Source: Burkholderiales bacterium
GTDB taxonomy: Bacteria > Pseudomonadota > Gammaproteobacteria > Burkholderiales > Burkholderiaceae_C
Assembly: GCA_018969975.1 (NCBI GenBank)
Contig: JAGWXI010000022.1
Coordinates: 1-35,560, forward strand
Reading direction: 5' to 3'
Length of the DNA: 35,560 bases
In this document: piece after piece, positions 16,569 to 25,885 of the stretch
Layout of the letters: the number at the start of each line of letters is the position of its first letter
Position numbering within the stretch: position 1 is the first letter of the stretch
Made by a program: the position numbers and the translations under genes
Notes under the pieces: model-generated
What the model saw: the letters and a program-made list of their open reading frames with translations, nothing else
Databases searched by the model: none
Told to the model about the DNA's origin: nothing

Positions 16569-17597
16569 CTAGCCAAGCTTTTGTTGGCTTGCAAATTTCC
16601 TTTTTTCACCCGTGATGGGATCCGTAAAGGCAATTGTTTGCGCCAGTAGTTGCAAAGCTTGGCTGAAATCTTCAATCTCTTGCGGCCCGCGTATTACCTC
16701 GGGGTAGAACTGGTCGCCTTCTATTGGGATGCCCAAGGCACACATATGGATACGCAATTGGTGGCGTTTGCCAGTGATGGGGGTGAGTTGGTAGAGAGCC
16801 TTGGGTTTGTAAAGGCTCTGAGGCGACCTTATGGTTGATTTCTCAGTTGAAGTATCGGATGGGTGCACCGATGGGCCCGAGCTTGTATCCAGACATTTCA
16901 AAATGTCTATATGCGTTTCACTATTCGGCGCACCCTCTACCTCACGCGATAGAAAAAACTGTGCATCTTCTGCAATGCGACTTTGACGCGTCAGCGGAAA
17001 AACCAAGTCACCCCGATACAGCGCAATCGCTTGGTAAGTCTTGTGCACCCGCCGTTCTCGAAACAAGGCTTGGTAGGCGTTGCGCTCCTGCGGATTCACA
17101 GACAACACGACCAAGCCTGCCGTCTCACGGTCGATGCGGTGAATGGGACTTAAGGTGTCGATACCGAGTTCCTCTTTCAATTGCACCAACAAACTGCTGC
17201 GCACATACCGACCAGCAGGTGTCACGGGCATGAAGTGGGGTTTGTCTGCCACTACCAAATGCGCGTCTTGAAACAGCACCTGTGCTTGGAAGGGGAGTTC
17301 AGGCTCTTGGGGGATGCGTCGGTAATAGTGAATCAGTGTGTTGGGTGCGTAAGGGGTTGCCGCATCGATACATTCGCCTTGCGCATTGAGTACCAAACCA
17401 TCCGCAAAACGCGCAGACCATTCTTGCGGGGGTACTGCGGGAAAGCGCTCGCAGAGGAAGTCGAAAACGGTTGGCCAGTCAGCGAGCGCATTTGAGTTGG
17501 AAGTTCTTGCCTTAGAGGGCAACGCCACCGTGCTGGCGCTCACACCATGGCGCGTTGGAAGCTTAGACCTTTTCAAACACCAAGTCCCAAACACCAT
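16569..17597 (-). CDS. RluA-family pseudouridine synthase
   Basis: A 342-residue RNA pseudouridine synthase of the RluA/RsuA superfamily. Catalytic Asp156 lies in [16 protein letters not shown], and [13 protein letters not shown] is the conserved C-terminal motif. A short N-terminal S4-like region ([16 protein letters not shown]) precedes the catalytic domain. Residues about 238-268 are a Ser/Thr/Pro-rich insertion not usual at this point. The ATG at 17597 overlaps the trmB stop by 35 bases; a TTG seven codons later is an alternative start. It is the last gene of the run renalase-like - gluQ - trmB - this gene. The target RNA (rRNA or tRNA) cannot be assigned. Confidence 0.92.
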   Translation of the reverse strand: MVFGTWCLKRSKLPTRHGVSASTVALPSKARTSNSNALADWPTVFDFLCERFPAVPPQEWSARFADGLVLNAQGECIDAATPYAPNTLIHYYRRIPQEPELPFQAQVLFQDAHLVVADKPHFMPVTPAGRYVRSSLLVQLKEELGIDTLSPIHRIDRETAGLVVLSVNPQERNAYQALFRERRVHKTYQAIALYRGDLVFPLTRQSRIAEDAQFFLSREVEGAPNSETHIDILKCLDTSSGPSVHPSDTSTEKSTIRSPQSLYKPKALYQLTPITGKRHQLRIHMCALGIPIEGDQFYPEVIRGPQEIEDFSQALQLLAQTIAFTDPITGEKRKFASQQKLG

Positions 17598-18291
17598 GGC
17601 CTAATTTCAAACCACGGTTTTCGAATTTCGTTAAGGGGCGATAACTGGGTTTTTCGGCAAAGCCACTGGGGTTCGTTGCGGTGTTTTTGAAAAGTGGCTC
17701 AGCGGACACAACTTGCAGCATTTGCTCTGCGTAAGGCTGCCAGTCCGTGGCAAGGTGCAAATAGCCCCCGCGTTTGATATGGAGTGCTAGCCGATTCACA
17801 AAAGGGCTTTGAATCAAACGCCGTTTGTGGTGGCGACTTTTGTGCCAAGGGTCGGGAAAGAAGATATGCACGCCATCCAAACTGTTTACACCCAACATAT
17901 GGTCCATCACCTCGATGGCATCGTGTTGCACGATACGGATATTGCCAATGTTTTCTTCGCCGCAACGCTTTAGCAAAGCACCCACGCCTGGCGCATGAAC
18001 TTCACAGCACAGAAAGTTGTCGTTTGCACGCGTGTGGGCAATCTTGGCAGTAGCGTCGCCCATGCCGAATCCGATTTCCAGAATAAGCGGCGCTTGGCGA
18101 CCGAAGGACGCTACAACGTCTAGTCGCTCGTGTTGGAAAGGCACTAAGAACTTCGCTCCAAACTGCTCAAACGCCCTCGTTTGGCCTGGGCCCATGCGAC
18201 CAGCGCGCAGGACGTAGGTTTTGATGACGCGCATGAAAGGCGTGTCAGGTGTTTGGCTCAGTGTGGCCTCTGGAGAGTCTGTAGTGGACAT
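17563..18291 (-). CDS. trmB: tRNA (guanine-N7-)-methyltransferase
   Basis: A 242-residue enzyme that forms 7-methylguanosine at position 46 of the tRNA variable loop using S-adenosylmethionine. The SAM-binding motif is [12 protein letters not shown] at 69-80, and [16 protein letters not shown] at about 143-158 is diagnostic of TrmB. The N-terminal 20 residues are Ser/Thr/Pro-rich and variable; an internal ATG at 18232-18234 ([14 protein letters not shown]) is a possible alternative start. It lies 59 bases after gluQ and overlaps the next gene, so it is probably part of one RNA-modification transcript. Confidence 0.96.
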   Translation of the reverse strand: MSTTDSPEATLSQTPDTPFMRVIKTYVLRAGRMGPGQTRAFEQFGAKFLVPFQHERLDVVASFGRQAPLILEIGFGMGDATAKIAHTRANDNFLCCEVHAPGVGALLKRCGEENIGNIRIVQHDAIEVMDHMLGVNSLDGVHIFFPDPWHKSRHHKRRLIQSPFVNRLALHIKRGGYLHLATDWQPYAEQMLQVVSAEPLFKNTATNPSGFAEKPSYRPLTKFENRGLKLGHGVWDLVFEKV

Positions 18292-18350
18292 AGAAGGTGT
18301 TTAGAGAAATCGTTGGAGATTATCGTGGGGTGCTTGCGTTGGACTCAGAC

Positions 18351-19247
18351 TCAAATTTTTTTAGATGACCACGCCTGTGTCCATCTTTGCAAAGCCTCTC
18401 CCACAGACCCCCCGCAAGCCTCCAACCCCAACACCTGCGCCGCGCGATTCAATGCTGCAAGCGGATCTCGCACATCCAAAGCCTGCGCCCCGTTTTGCTT
18501 GCTCAGTTTTTCACCGTTCTCGCCCAGCACCAGAGGCGTATGTAAGTAGATCGGCGTGGGTAAGCCCAATGCTTTTTGCAACAACATTTGCCGTGCTGTG
18601 TTGTCGTGCAAATCTTCACCCCGCACGATGTGGCTCACACCTTGTTCGGCATCGTCTACGACTACGGCGAGTTGGTAAGCCCACAAGCCATCAGCACGTT
18701 TGAGAACAAAGTCGCCAACTTCTTTCGCCACGTCTTGTTGTTGGAGCCCCATTCGTCTGTCATGCCATTCCAAAGTCTGGGGCAGGTGCAGAGCATCGAT
18801 GACAGCCTGCACATGGAGCCGCCATGCACGCGCGGGTTTGCCATTGAGTCCATCGCGGCAAGTACCTGGATAAACCGCCGCGGTATGTCTTGCTAGATCT
18901 TGGCCTTGGGTTGTATAGGCCTCTTCAACTTCTTTGCGTGAACACCCGCAAGGGTAAGCCCAGCCCTTGTCTATCAAGTGGGTGAGAGCGGCCGCATACA
19001 AATGCGAGCGCTGCGACTGCCATGTGGGTTCGCTGTCAGGGACTAAACCACATGCAGCGAGTTGTTGCAGTATGCGTTGGTCTGCGCCTTCCACACAGCG
19101 CGGTGTGTCGGTGTCTTCTATTCGAACCAGCCATTGCCCGTTGTGTGCACGGGCGTCTAACCAACTCGCTAAAGCGGCGACCAATGAACCCGCATGCAAG
19201 GGGCCTGTAGGCGAGGGCGCGAATCTTCCGAGATAGCGCACACCCAA
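18351..19247 (-). CDS. gluQ: Glutamyl-Q tRNA(Asp) synthetase
   Basis: A truncated GluRS paralogue that attaches glutamate to the queuosine base of tRNA-Asp rather than to a 3' end; it lacks the anticodon-binding domain. At 298 residues it fits GluQ. The HIGH-like motif is in [16 protein letters not shown] (7-22), the zinc site includes Cys100, Cys102 and Cys130, and the KMSKS-like loop is EKLSKQN near 246-252. The reading frame opens with TTG (19245-19247); GTG two codons later is equally plausible, and GCGGGG just upstream could serve either. It follows the renalase-like gene by 12 bases. Confidence 0.95.
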   Translation of the reverse strand: MGVRYLGRFAPSPTGPLHAGSLVAALASWLDARAHNGQWLVRIEDTDTPRCVEGADQRILQQLAACGLVPDSEPTWQSQRSHLYAAALTHLIDKGWAYPCGCSRKEVEEAYTTQGQDLARHTAAVYPGTCRDGLNGKPARAWRLHVQAVIDALHLPQTLEWHDRRMGLQQQDVAKEVGDFVLKRADGLWAYQLAVVVDDAEQGVSHIVRGEDLHDNTARQMLLQKALGLPTPIYLHTPLVLGENGEKLSKQNGAQALDVRDPLAALNRAAQVLGLEACGGSVGEALQRWTQAWSSKKI

Positions 19248-19259
19248 CCCCGCAAAAAA

Positions 19260-20330
19260 TTACAGGCGATGTGCCGCATGGCAAACGGCAAGTGCGAGTT
19301 CCAAGCCCGAGACGAAGGCATCTTCTACGCGGTGGCCAATATGCCAATCCCCGCAGGTGCCAAGACCCGTGGAGGCATGGAACTGGAATGGTGCACCCAG
19401 TGGCACCAAGGTTTGTGCATAACGCCAACGATGCACTTGCGCATAACTGGGTTCAGCGCGAATACCGGTGAGCTCTGAGAAAGCCCGCAGCATCTTGGCT
19501 TGCACGCGGGGCGCATCGTCTTCTAAATGTTCTTGCGACCAAGCTGCGCTGGCTTGCACTGTCCAGCGCTCAATCTTGCCGCGTCCGGGTTTGGAGGATT
19601 CGCGGGTTAACCACGCTACGCGGTGGTGTGTACTCCGTGCGGCATTCCACTGGGGGCCGAGGTGGGGTAGGTCGGGATTGTTGGCATTTGGAAACGCGAG
19701 CATCAACGTCCAGCAAGGTGCTACTTGCACTTTGCTGATCGCCTCTATCAAATGCGCGTCGCTAACGTGGGCTCCAGAGTTGCGGAGTAACTGTTCGGCT
19801 TGTATGGAAGGTACCGCCAACAAAACACGGTCAAAACCAGAATGTGTTTCTGGAATTTCAGCGCGGCTGCTGGTGTTGATGCTGTGCAAAGTCCATTGGC
19901 CTTTGGCTTTGCGTTCCATGCGTTGCACTTGGTTGTGTAGGAGCAATGCTTTGCCAAGAGGTTGGGCCCAGTGACGTACCAAGGCGTTCATTCCTGGGCT
20001 TGCTACAAAGTGAGCATCGCGATTTTGCTTGGCTGCTTCGAACACGTGCCCTAATGGGTCTAAGACGCGAACCGCGCTGGCGCTCCAAGGACGGCAAATT
20101 TCTTTGGTACCAGCGACGGTTTGCAGCGCCAAGGAAAATCTGGAGTCGCGCACGGTGAAGTACTGGGTGCCGTGGTCGAAGGTGCCAAATACGGTTTCGC
20201 GTGTGGACATGCGTCCTGCTGCGCCTCGGCTTTTTTCGAAGACTTGCACGCGGTGTCCGGCTTGGACTAAGGTGCGTGCAGCGGTGATGCCAGCCATGCC
20301 GGCGCCGATGATGGCGATGTTGAGTGTCAT
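19260..20330 (-). CDS. Renalase-like FAD-dependent oxidoreductase
   Basis: A 356-residue flavoprotein with an N-terminal dinucleotide fold, IAIIGAGMAGITAARTL (GxGxxG at 9-14), then VFEKSRGAAGRMSTR and FDHGTQYFTVRD, the pattern of bacterial renalase and amine-oxidase relatives. I start at ATG 20328-20330 because the Rossmann strand begins there; the longer frame to 20477 adds 49 Arg-rich residues with no homology to the fold and would nearly fill the space to the pirin gene. Bacterial renalases oxidise isomeric dihydro-NAD(P); that activity is inferred only. It is divergent from pirin and lies 12 bases before gluQ. Confidence 0.88.
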   Translation of the reverse strand: MTLNIAIIGAGMAGITAARTLVQAGHRVQVFEKSRGAAGRMSTRETVFGTFDHGTQYFTVRDSRFSLALQTVAGTKEICRPWSASAVRVLDPLGHVFEAAKQNRDAHFVASPGMNALVRHWAQPLGKALLLHNQVQRMERKAKGQWTLHSINTSSRAEIPETHSGFDRVLLAVPSIQAEQLLRNSGAHVSDAHLIEAISKVQVAPCWTLMLAFPNANNPDLPHLGPQWNAARSTHHRVAWLTRESSKPGRGKIERWTVQASAAWSQEHLEDDAPRVQAKMLRAFSELTGIRAEPSYAQVHRWRYAQTLVPLGAPFQFHASTGLGTCGDWHIGHRVEDAFVSGLELALAVCHAAHRL

Positions 20331-20491
20331 GGCTTGGACTCTACACGCTGTATGGGGCTTTAGGGGTTCGGGAAAACGCAATGCTTCTGCTCGCCTTGCT
20401 TCTTGGTTGAAGGTTTGTCTTTTTGTTAACCTCATTCGAGTACCATGCCGCCTGCAAAGTGGCACACCCCTCATCAAAAGTTTCGCATCCC

Positions 20492-21187
20492 ATGATCACC
20501 ATTCGTAAATCCCTCGATCGCGGTTACGCCGACCACGGTTGGTTGAAGTCATTCCACAGTTTTTCATTTGCTGGCTACCACGATCCGCAATTTATGGGGT
20601 GGGGTAATTTGCGGGTGATCAATGAGGATCGTATTGCGCCGGGCACGGGGTTTGGCACCCATGGACATCGGGATATGGAGATCATTAGTTATGTGTTGCA
20701 AGGTGAGTTGGCGCATCAAGACAGTATGGGCAATGTGGAAGGTATTCCGCCCGGGGACGTGCAACGCATGAGTGCAGGCTCAGGTGTGATGCACAGTGAG
20801 TTCAACCATGCGCCTAATGCGACTACACATTTCTTTCAAATTTGGATTGAACCCAATGTGCGTGGCATAGCCCCTGGATATGAACAAAAAACGGTTCCGC
20901 CTGCTTCCAAACGCGGTGCTTTGAGTCAAATTGCAGGGCCTCAGGATGCATTGGTGAAGATCCATGCTGATGCGTCTTTGTATGCGGGGCTTTTTGATGG
21001 CGATGAGAGTGCCACGCTCTCTTTAAAGTCAGGTCGCAAGGCTTATGTGCATTTGGTACGCGGTGAGGTGCAAGTTAATGGACATGCATTGAAAGCCGGA
21101 GATGCCGCTATGTTGGACCAAGAAACCCAAATTGCAATCTCGCATGGTGTGGATGCGGAAGTATTGGTTTTTGATTTAGCACCCTAA
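20492..21187 (+). CDS. Pirin family protein (YhhW-like bicupin)
   Basis: A 231-residue cupin protein. The metal ligands His57, His59, His101 and Glu103 (THGHRDMEI and VMHSEFNH) fall at the same numbers as in E. coli YhhW, a pirin with quercetin 2,3-dioxygenase activity in vitro. I start at ATG 20492 (MITIRKSLDRG), the standard family N-terminus; the longer frame from 20423 adds unrelated residues. It precedes the flavodoxin-like gene by 27 bases, and the pair probably forms a redox or stress operon. The biological substrate is unknown. Confidence 0.93.
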   Translation: MITIRKSLDRGYADHGWLKSFHSFSFAGYHDPQFMGWGNLRVINEDRIAPGTGFGTHGHRDMEIISYVLQGELAHQDSMGNVEGIPPGDVQRMSAGSGVMHSEFNHAPNATTHFFQIWIEPNVRGIAPGYEQKTVPPASKRGALSQIAGPQDALVKIHADASLYAGLFDGDESATLSLKSGRKAYVHLVRGEVQVNGHALKAGDAAMLDQETQIAISHGVDAEVLVFDLAP

Positions 21188-21214
21188 TTTTTTTTCAACC
21201 TTTAAGGAGTTTCT

Positions 21215-21748
21215 ATGACTAAAACAGTCGTTATTTATCACTCAGGCTACGGCCATACCCAGCGCGTGGCGCAGTTTGTGGCGGAAGGTGCTAAGGCGCA
21301 AGTGATTGCGATTGATGCGGACGGCAACATCACGGATGCAGACTGGACCAGTTTGGATGCCGCAGATGCGATTATTTTTGGCTCACCCACTTATATGGGC
21401 ATGGCCTCTTGGCAGTTCAAAAAATTTGCAGATGCCACTTCTAAGCGTTGGTTTTCTAGTGCTTGGAAAGACAAAGTTGCTGGCGGGTTCACGATTTCTG
21501 CTAGCCCCAGCGGTGACAAGCTCTCGACTATTCAGTACTTCATCACGTTGGCTATGCAACAAGGCATGGTTTGGGTGGGGCAGCCTTCTTTGAATGACGG
21601 CACGATCAACCGTATTGGCTCTAATTCTGGTTTGATGGCGCAAGTGGGTGCTACCAGCCCCGCTGCTGACATTCCACAGGGCGATTTAGACACCGCCAAG
21701 GCCTACGGCGAGCGTGTCGCGCAGGTTGCGGCCAAGCTGCGCGGGTAA
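21215..21748 (+). CDS. Flavodoxin-like/WrbA-type NAD(P)H:quinone oxidoreductase
   Basis: A 177-residue flavodoxin-fold protein. The FMN phosphate loop is YHSGYGHTQRVA at about 9-20, and FGSPTYMGMASWQFKKF holds the second FMN-binding loop, as in WrbA-type quinone reductases. An AAGGAG ribosome binding site is well placed. It lies 27 bases after the pirin gene on the same strand. It likely carries out two-electron quinone reduction in the cytoplasm. It is shorter than WrbA (about 198) and may be a generic NAD(P)H-dependent FMN reductase. Confidence 0.88.
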   Translation: MTKTVVIYHSGYGHTQRVAQFVAEGAKAQVIAIDADGNITDADWTSLDAADAIIFGSPTYMGMASWQFKKFADATSKRWFSSAWKDKVAGGFTISASPSGDKLSTIQYFITLAMQQGMVWVGQPSLNDGTINRIGSNSGLMAQVGATSPAADIPQGDLDTAKAYGERVAQVAAKLRG

Positions 21749-21774
21749 TTCAAATTTAGTGAATGCTTTTATTG

Positions 21775-21814
21775 GCGTAGTCCATTAGTGCTCATGCACG
21801 CATAAGGGCTACGC
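21775..21814. other. Stem-loop between the flavodoxin gene and dnaE
   Basis: GCGTAGTCC (21775-21783) can pair with GGGCTACGC (21806-21814) with one G-U pair, and GTGC-TCAT-GCAC forms a small hairpin in its loop. No T-tract follows, so a terminator is not supported. Its role is unknown. Confidence 0.35.
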
Positions 21815-21843
21815 AATCGCTCGGGGTGGGCAGGTGGTGTGCC

Positions 21844-21849
21844 TACAAT
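21844..21849 (+). promoter_or_regulatory. Candidate -10 (TACAAT) of dnaE
   Basis: TACAAT ends seven bases before the dnaE ATG at 21857. Transcription from it would begin at or next to the start codon. There is no good -35 and no ribosome binding site between. It is weaker than the similar case at alaS. Confidence 0.35.
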
Positions 21850-21856
21850 CAAGTTT

Positions 21857-24800
21857 ATGTTTGTTCATTTACGCCTGCACTCTGAGTTTTCCGTGGTCGA
21901 TGGGACCAACCGAATCGATGACGCGGTGCAGGTAGCCGCCGATGACCAACAACCTGCGTTGGCACTGACCGACCTCAATAATTTATTTGGCACCATTAAG
22001 TTTTACAAGCAAGCCCGCAGCAAGGGCGTGAAGCCTTTGTTGGGTGCTGAGATTTATCTGGAGAGCTTGACCCAAGACGCGAATCATCTCTCTAAGATGA
22101 TTTTGTTGGTGCAAAGCCAACAAGGTTACTTAAATCTTTGTGAACTTCTGAGTCGTGGCTGGACACAAAACGTTTACAAAGCGGTGGGCGTGATCAAGTT
22201 GGCTTGGTTGAAAGAGTTGTCCCAAGGCTTGATTGCGCTCTCTGGTGCGCAAAGTGGGCCAGTTGGTCAAGCTTTGGTGCAAGGCGATTTATCAAGGGCT
22301 AGTGAGTTGGCTCTGCAAATTGCAGGCATCTTTCCGCACCGTTTTTATATAGAGCTGCAACGCGCGGGTCGGGCGGATGATGAATCACATGTAGTGGCTG
22401 CGGTGCAGTTAGCTTCGCATTTGAATTTGCCGGTGGTGGCTACACATCCCGTGCAATTTACCAAACCAGACGATTACGAAGCGCACGAAGCACGCGTATG
22501 TATTTCGGAAGGCGAAATACTAGGCAATCAGCGGCGTGTGCGTAAATTCACCCGTGAACAATATTTCAAATCTAGCGCGCAAATGCTGGAGCTGTTTGCA
22601 GATATTCCATCTGCAGTCGCCAACACCTTAGAAATTGCCAAGCGTTGCAATGTGTCTTTGGCGTTGGGCAAGCCCCAGTTACCCGATTACCCCACGCCAA
22701 ATGGCATGGCGATTGATGAATATTTCCGGTTTGCATCGCACGCAGGTTTGAAAGAACGCTTGGTGCATCTTTATCCAGATGCGGCAAAACGTGAGCTTGA
22801 GCGCTCGCGCTATGAAGAACGCTTGGAGTTTGAGATCAATACGATTTTGAAAATGGGTTTCCCCGGTTACTTCTTGATCGTGGGGGACTTCATCAACTGG
22901 GCTAAAAACAATGGCTGTCCTGTGGGGCCGGGTCGTGGTTCTGGGGCTGGTTCTTTGGTTGCGTACTCATTGAAGATCACCGATCTGGACCCCTTGCAAT
23001 ACAACTTGCTGTTCGAGCGTTTTTTAAATCCTGAGCGGGTCTCGATGCCCGACTTTGATATTGACTTTTGCCAAACCAACCGCGACCGTGTGATTGATTA
23101 CGTGAAAGACAAATACGGGCGTAATGCGGTGAGTCAAATTGCCACTTTCGGCACTATGGCGGCTCGTGCAGCGATCCGCGACGTAGGGCGTGTGCTCGAT
23201 ATGAGTTACACCTTTTGCGACGGCATCAGCAAACTCATTCCCAACAAACCGGGACAGCACATCACGATTGAGGGTGCGATCAAGGTAGAGCCCATTTTGG
23301 CGGAGCGTTTGGAAAAAGAGGACGAAGTCAAAACATTATTGGCTTTGGCGCAAAAGTTAGAAGGCATGACACGCAATGTGGGCATGCATGCTGGCGGAGT
23401 GTTGATTGCACCGGGCAAGCTCACAGACTTTTGTCCGCTGTACCAGCAACCCGGAAGCGCATCCGCTGTCAGCCAATTTGACAAAGACGATGTCGAGGCC
23501 GCAGGTCTGGTGAAGTTTGACTTCTTGGGTCTAGCAACCCTCACGATTTTAGAAATTGCACGCCAATTTATTCAATCACGTCACAAAGGCCAAGAAAATT
23601 TTGCGTTTGAAGATATAGCGCTGGATGATGCGGCAACCTACCGTTTGTTTCAAGACGGAAAAACAGAGGCGGTTTTCCAGTTTGAAAGCCGTGGCATGCA
23701 AGGTATGTTGCGTGATGCACGTCCGACGCGCCTCGAAGACTTGATTGCTTTGAACGCGCTGTATCGACCAGGCCCCATGGATTTGATTCCCAGTTTTGTT
23801 GCGCGTAAACATGGTCGAGAAAGAGTTGAATATCCCCACCCTTTAGTCGAAGGTATGTTGTCTGAGACATACGGCATCATGGTCTACCAAGAGCAAGTGA
23901 TGCAAACGGCGCAAATATTGGGCGGTTATTCACTCGGTGGTGCAGACTTGTTGCGTCGCGCTATGGGTAAAAAGAAGGCCGAAGAAATGGCCGAGCACCG
24001 TGAAATCTTCCGCAAAGGTGCTGCGGGTAACAACATTCCCGCGCACAAAGCAGACGAAATTTTCGACTTGATGGAGCGCTTTGCGGGCTACGGTTTCAAT
24101 AAATCCCATGCAGCCGCTTATTCTTTGTTGGCCTATCACACAGCTTGGGTGAAGGTGCATTACACCGCTGAGTTCTTCTGCGCCAATATGACGGTGGAGA
24201 TGGACGATACCGACAAGCTCAAGGTTTTGTATGAAGATGCGCTCAAGATGGGGATGACCTTTGAGGCACCCAATATCAACCGCGGTACCCATCGCTTCGA
24301 GCCTATTTCTGACAACACAATTCGCTATGGTTTGGGTGCTATCAAGGGTTCTGGAGAGCAAGCGATCGAAGCCATCGTCGCGGCCCGTGAGAGTGGTGGT
24401 GCATTTACCAGCTTGTATGACTTTGTGCGTCGTGTCGATCGTTCGCGCTTGAACAAGCGCACGGTTGAAGCTTTGATCAAAGCAGGCGCATTCGATTGCC
24501 TTCAATTAAATCGCGCCTCTTTATTGGCGAGTGTGGACCGTGCATTTGAATTTGCCGCCGCCAGTCAAGCCAATGCCAACCAAGGTGGATTGTTCGATTC
24601 GGGTGAAGACACCCATGGCTCTAGCCAACAAGAACCTGATTTCGTCGATGCTATGCCTTGGGGTGTTCGCGATCGATTGATGCAAGAAAAAACTGCATTA
24701 GGTTTTTATTTATCTGGGCACCTATTTGATGCGGTAGAGCGCGAGGTGCGTAGTTTTATCAAAACTCGCATAGACGATTTGTTGGATTCGCGCGATGTGC

Positions 24801-25315
24801 AATTGCTTGCAGGCATTGTCAGCGATATAAAGTTAATCAATGGACAACGCGGCAAGTTAGTGATTTTTAAGTTAGACGATAAATCTGCAACGATAGAGGC
24901 CACAGCTGATGAGGCTACGATGAATACTTATCGGCAAATATTGCGAGATGAAGAATTGGTTGTCGTGATGGGGAAAGTCCAGCATGACCGCTTCTCAGGC
25001 GGTTTGCGCTTATCGATTAGCCAAGCATGGGACCTGAACCAAGCGCGTTGTCGTTTTGGTAAATATTTACGGATTGCAGTCAACGGCACCGTACCTGATA
25101 TTGCACGAATTGTGCGCGAACATCCAGCCCGGGTCGAGACGACAGAACAGGGCAATTTGGTGCGAGGTTTGGGCGTTCGCCTTCAGGTCCTGCGTGAAGG
25201 AGCGCATGCAGAAATAGAACTCGGCGATAACGCTAAATTTTTCCCCACCGATGCTGCATTGGCGAGTTGGATGGCGCAGTCCCACCAAGGACAAGCGCAG
25301 ATTGTTTACGATTAA
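21857..25315 (+). CDS. dnaE: DNA polymerase III subunit alpha
   Basis: The replicative polymerase catalytic subunit, 1152 residues. With ATG 21857 the catalytic aspartates are Asp401 and Asp403 (MPDFDIDF) and Asp555 (VKFDFLGL), the same numbers as in E. coli, which supports this start over the GTG six codons upstream. The N-terminal PHP domain opens FVHLRLHSEFSVVDG, GPGRGSGAGSLVAY marks the palm, and an OB-fold and tau-binding region form the C-terminus. No ribosome binding site is evident, and a TACAAT hexamer lies close upstream. pgsA begins six bases after the stop, so at least those two, and probably the DMT transporter gene, share a transcript. Confidence 0.98.
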   Translation: MFVHLRLHSEFSVVDGTNRIDDAVQVAADDQQPALALTDLNNLFGTIKFYKQARSKGVKPLLGAEIYLESLTQDANHLSKMILLVQSQQGYLNLCELLSRGWTQNVYKAVGVIKLAWLKELSQGLIALSGAQSGPVGQALVQGDLSRASELALQIAGIFPHRFYIELQRAGRADDESHVVAAVQLASHLNLPVVATHPVQFTKPDDYEAHEARVCISEGEILGNQRRVRKFTREQYFKSSAQMLELFADIPSAVANTLEIAKRCNVSLALGKPQLPDYPTPNGMAIDEYFRFASHAGLKERLVHLYPDAAKRELERSRYEERLEFEINTILKMGFPGYFLIVGDFINWAKNNGCPVGPGRGSGAGSLVAYSLKITDLDPLQYNLLFERFLNPERVSMPDFDIDFCQTNRDRVIDYVKDKYGRNAVSQIATFGTMAARAAIRDVGRVLDMSYTFCDGISKLIPNKPGQHITIEGAIKVEPILAERLEKEDEVKTLLALAQKLEGMTRNVGMHAGGVLIAPGKLTDFCPLYQQPGSASAVSQFDKDDVEAAGLVKFDFLGLATLTILEIARQFIQSRHKGQENFAFEDIALDDAATYRLFQDGKTEAVFQFESRGMQGMLRDARPTRLEDLIALNALYRPGPMDLIPSFVARKHGRERVEYPHPLVEGMLSETYGIMVYQEQVMQTAQILGGYSLGGADLLRRAMGKKKAEEMAEHREIFRKGAAGNNIPAHKADEIFDLMERFAGYGFNKSHAAAYSLLAYHTAWVKVHYTAEFFCANMTVEMDDTDKLKVLYEDALKMGMTFEAPNINRGTHRFEPISDNTIRYGLGAIKGSGEQAIEAIVAARESGGAFTSLYDFVRRVDRSRLNKRTVEALIKAGAFDCLQLNRASLLASVDRAFEFAAASQANANQGGLFDSGEDTHGSSQQEPDFVDAMPWGVRDRLMQEKTALGFYLSGHLFDAVEREVRSFIKTRIDDLLDSRDVQLLAGIVSDIKLINGQRGKLVIFKLDDKSATIEATADEATMNTYRQILRDEELVVVMGKVQHDRFSGGLRLSISQAWDLNQARCRFGKYLRIAVNGTVPDIARIVREHPARVETTEQGNLVRGLGVRLQVLREGAHAEIELGDNAKFFPTDAALASWMAQSHQGQAQIVYD

Positions 25316-25321
25316 TCCTTT

Positions 25322-25885
25322 ATGTGGACTATCCCAACCCTTTTGACTTTGACGCGCATTGCTGCGATTCCTTTGATTGCAGGTTTGTTTTATTTGCCTA
25401 TCGACAACGCATTACGCAATCTTTTAGCAACCGTTATGTTTGTGGTGTTTGCGTTGACCGATTGGTTGGACGGTTACTTGGCACGCAAGCTAAACCAAAC
25501 ATCTGCTTTTGGTGCTTTTTTGGATCCTGTAGCAGATAAATTTTTAGTCTGTGCCAGCTTGTTGGTGTTGGTGCACTTGGGGCGTGTTGATGTGTTGGTC
25601 TCACTCATCATCATTGGCCGCGAAATAGCCATATCTGCATTACGAGAATGGATGGCACAAATTGGCGCGAACCGAAGCGTCGCAGTACATATGCTTGGCA
25701 AACTGAAAACTACCATGCAAATGGTGGCGATTCCGTTTTTACTCTACGACGGAGTTTTGTTTGGCGTGATTGATACCGCTGCTTGGGGCTTTGTATTGAT
25801 ATGGATTGCTGGCATCTTGACGGTGTGGTCGATGGTGTACTACTTGCAAAAAGCGTGGCCTGATATTTTGGACCACGCCAAGTAA
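25322..25885 (+). CDS. pgsA: CDP-diacylglycerol-glycerol-3-phosphate 3-phosphatidyltransferase
   Basis: An inner-membrane enzyme making phosphatidylglycerophosphate, the committed step to phosphatidylglycerol and cardiolipin. At 187 residues it has the complete CDP-alcohol phosphotransferase signature: Asp47, Asp50-Gly51, Ala54-Arg55, Gly64, Asp68 and Asp72 in the stretch beginning DWLDGYLARK. Hydrophobic segments suit a six-helix membrane protein. It starts six bases after the dnaE stop and its TAA overlaps the next ATG by one base (TAATG), so translation of the three genes is likely coupled. Confidence 0.96.
   Translation: MWTIPTLLTLTRIAAIPLIAGLFYLPIDNALRNLLATVMFVVFALTDWLDGYLARKLNQTSAFGAFLDPVADKFLVCASLLVLVHLGRVDVLVSLIIIGREIAISALREWMAQIGANRSVAVHMLGKLKTTMQMVAIPFLLYDGVLFGVIDTAAWGFVLIWIAGILTVWSMVYYLQKAWPDILDHAK

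Noticed and set aside
16565-16589. TTGGCT/AGCCAA palindromes at the end of the pseudouridine synthase gene as a terminator
   Set aside because: Stems are only six bases, partly coding, with no proper T-tract for either strand.
20331-20477. N-terminal extension of the renalase-like gene
   Set aside because: The Arg-rich segment lies before the Rossmann strand with no family support and would run nearly into the pirin start.
20423-20491. N-terminal extension of the pirin gene
   Set aside because: The family N-terminus MITIRKS begins at 20492; the extra residues are unrelated.
21839-21856. GTG start of dnaE six codons upstream
   Set aside because: The ATG at 21857 gives Asp401/403/555 at E. 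coli numbering and the usual N-terminus.
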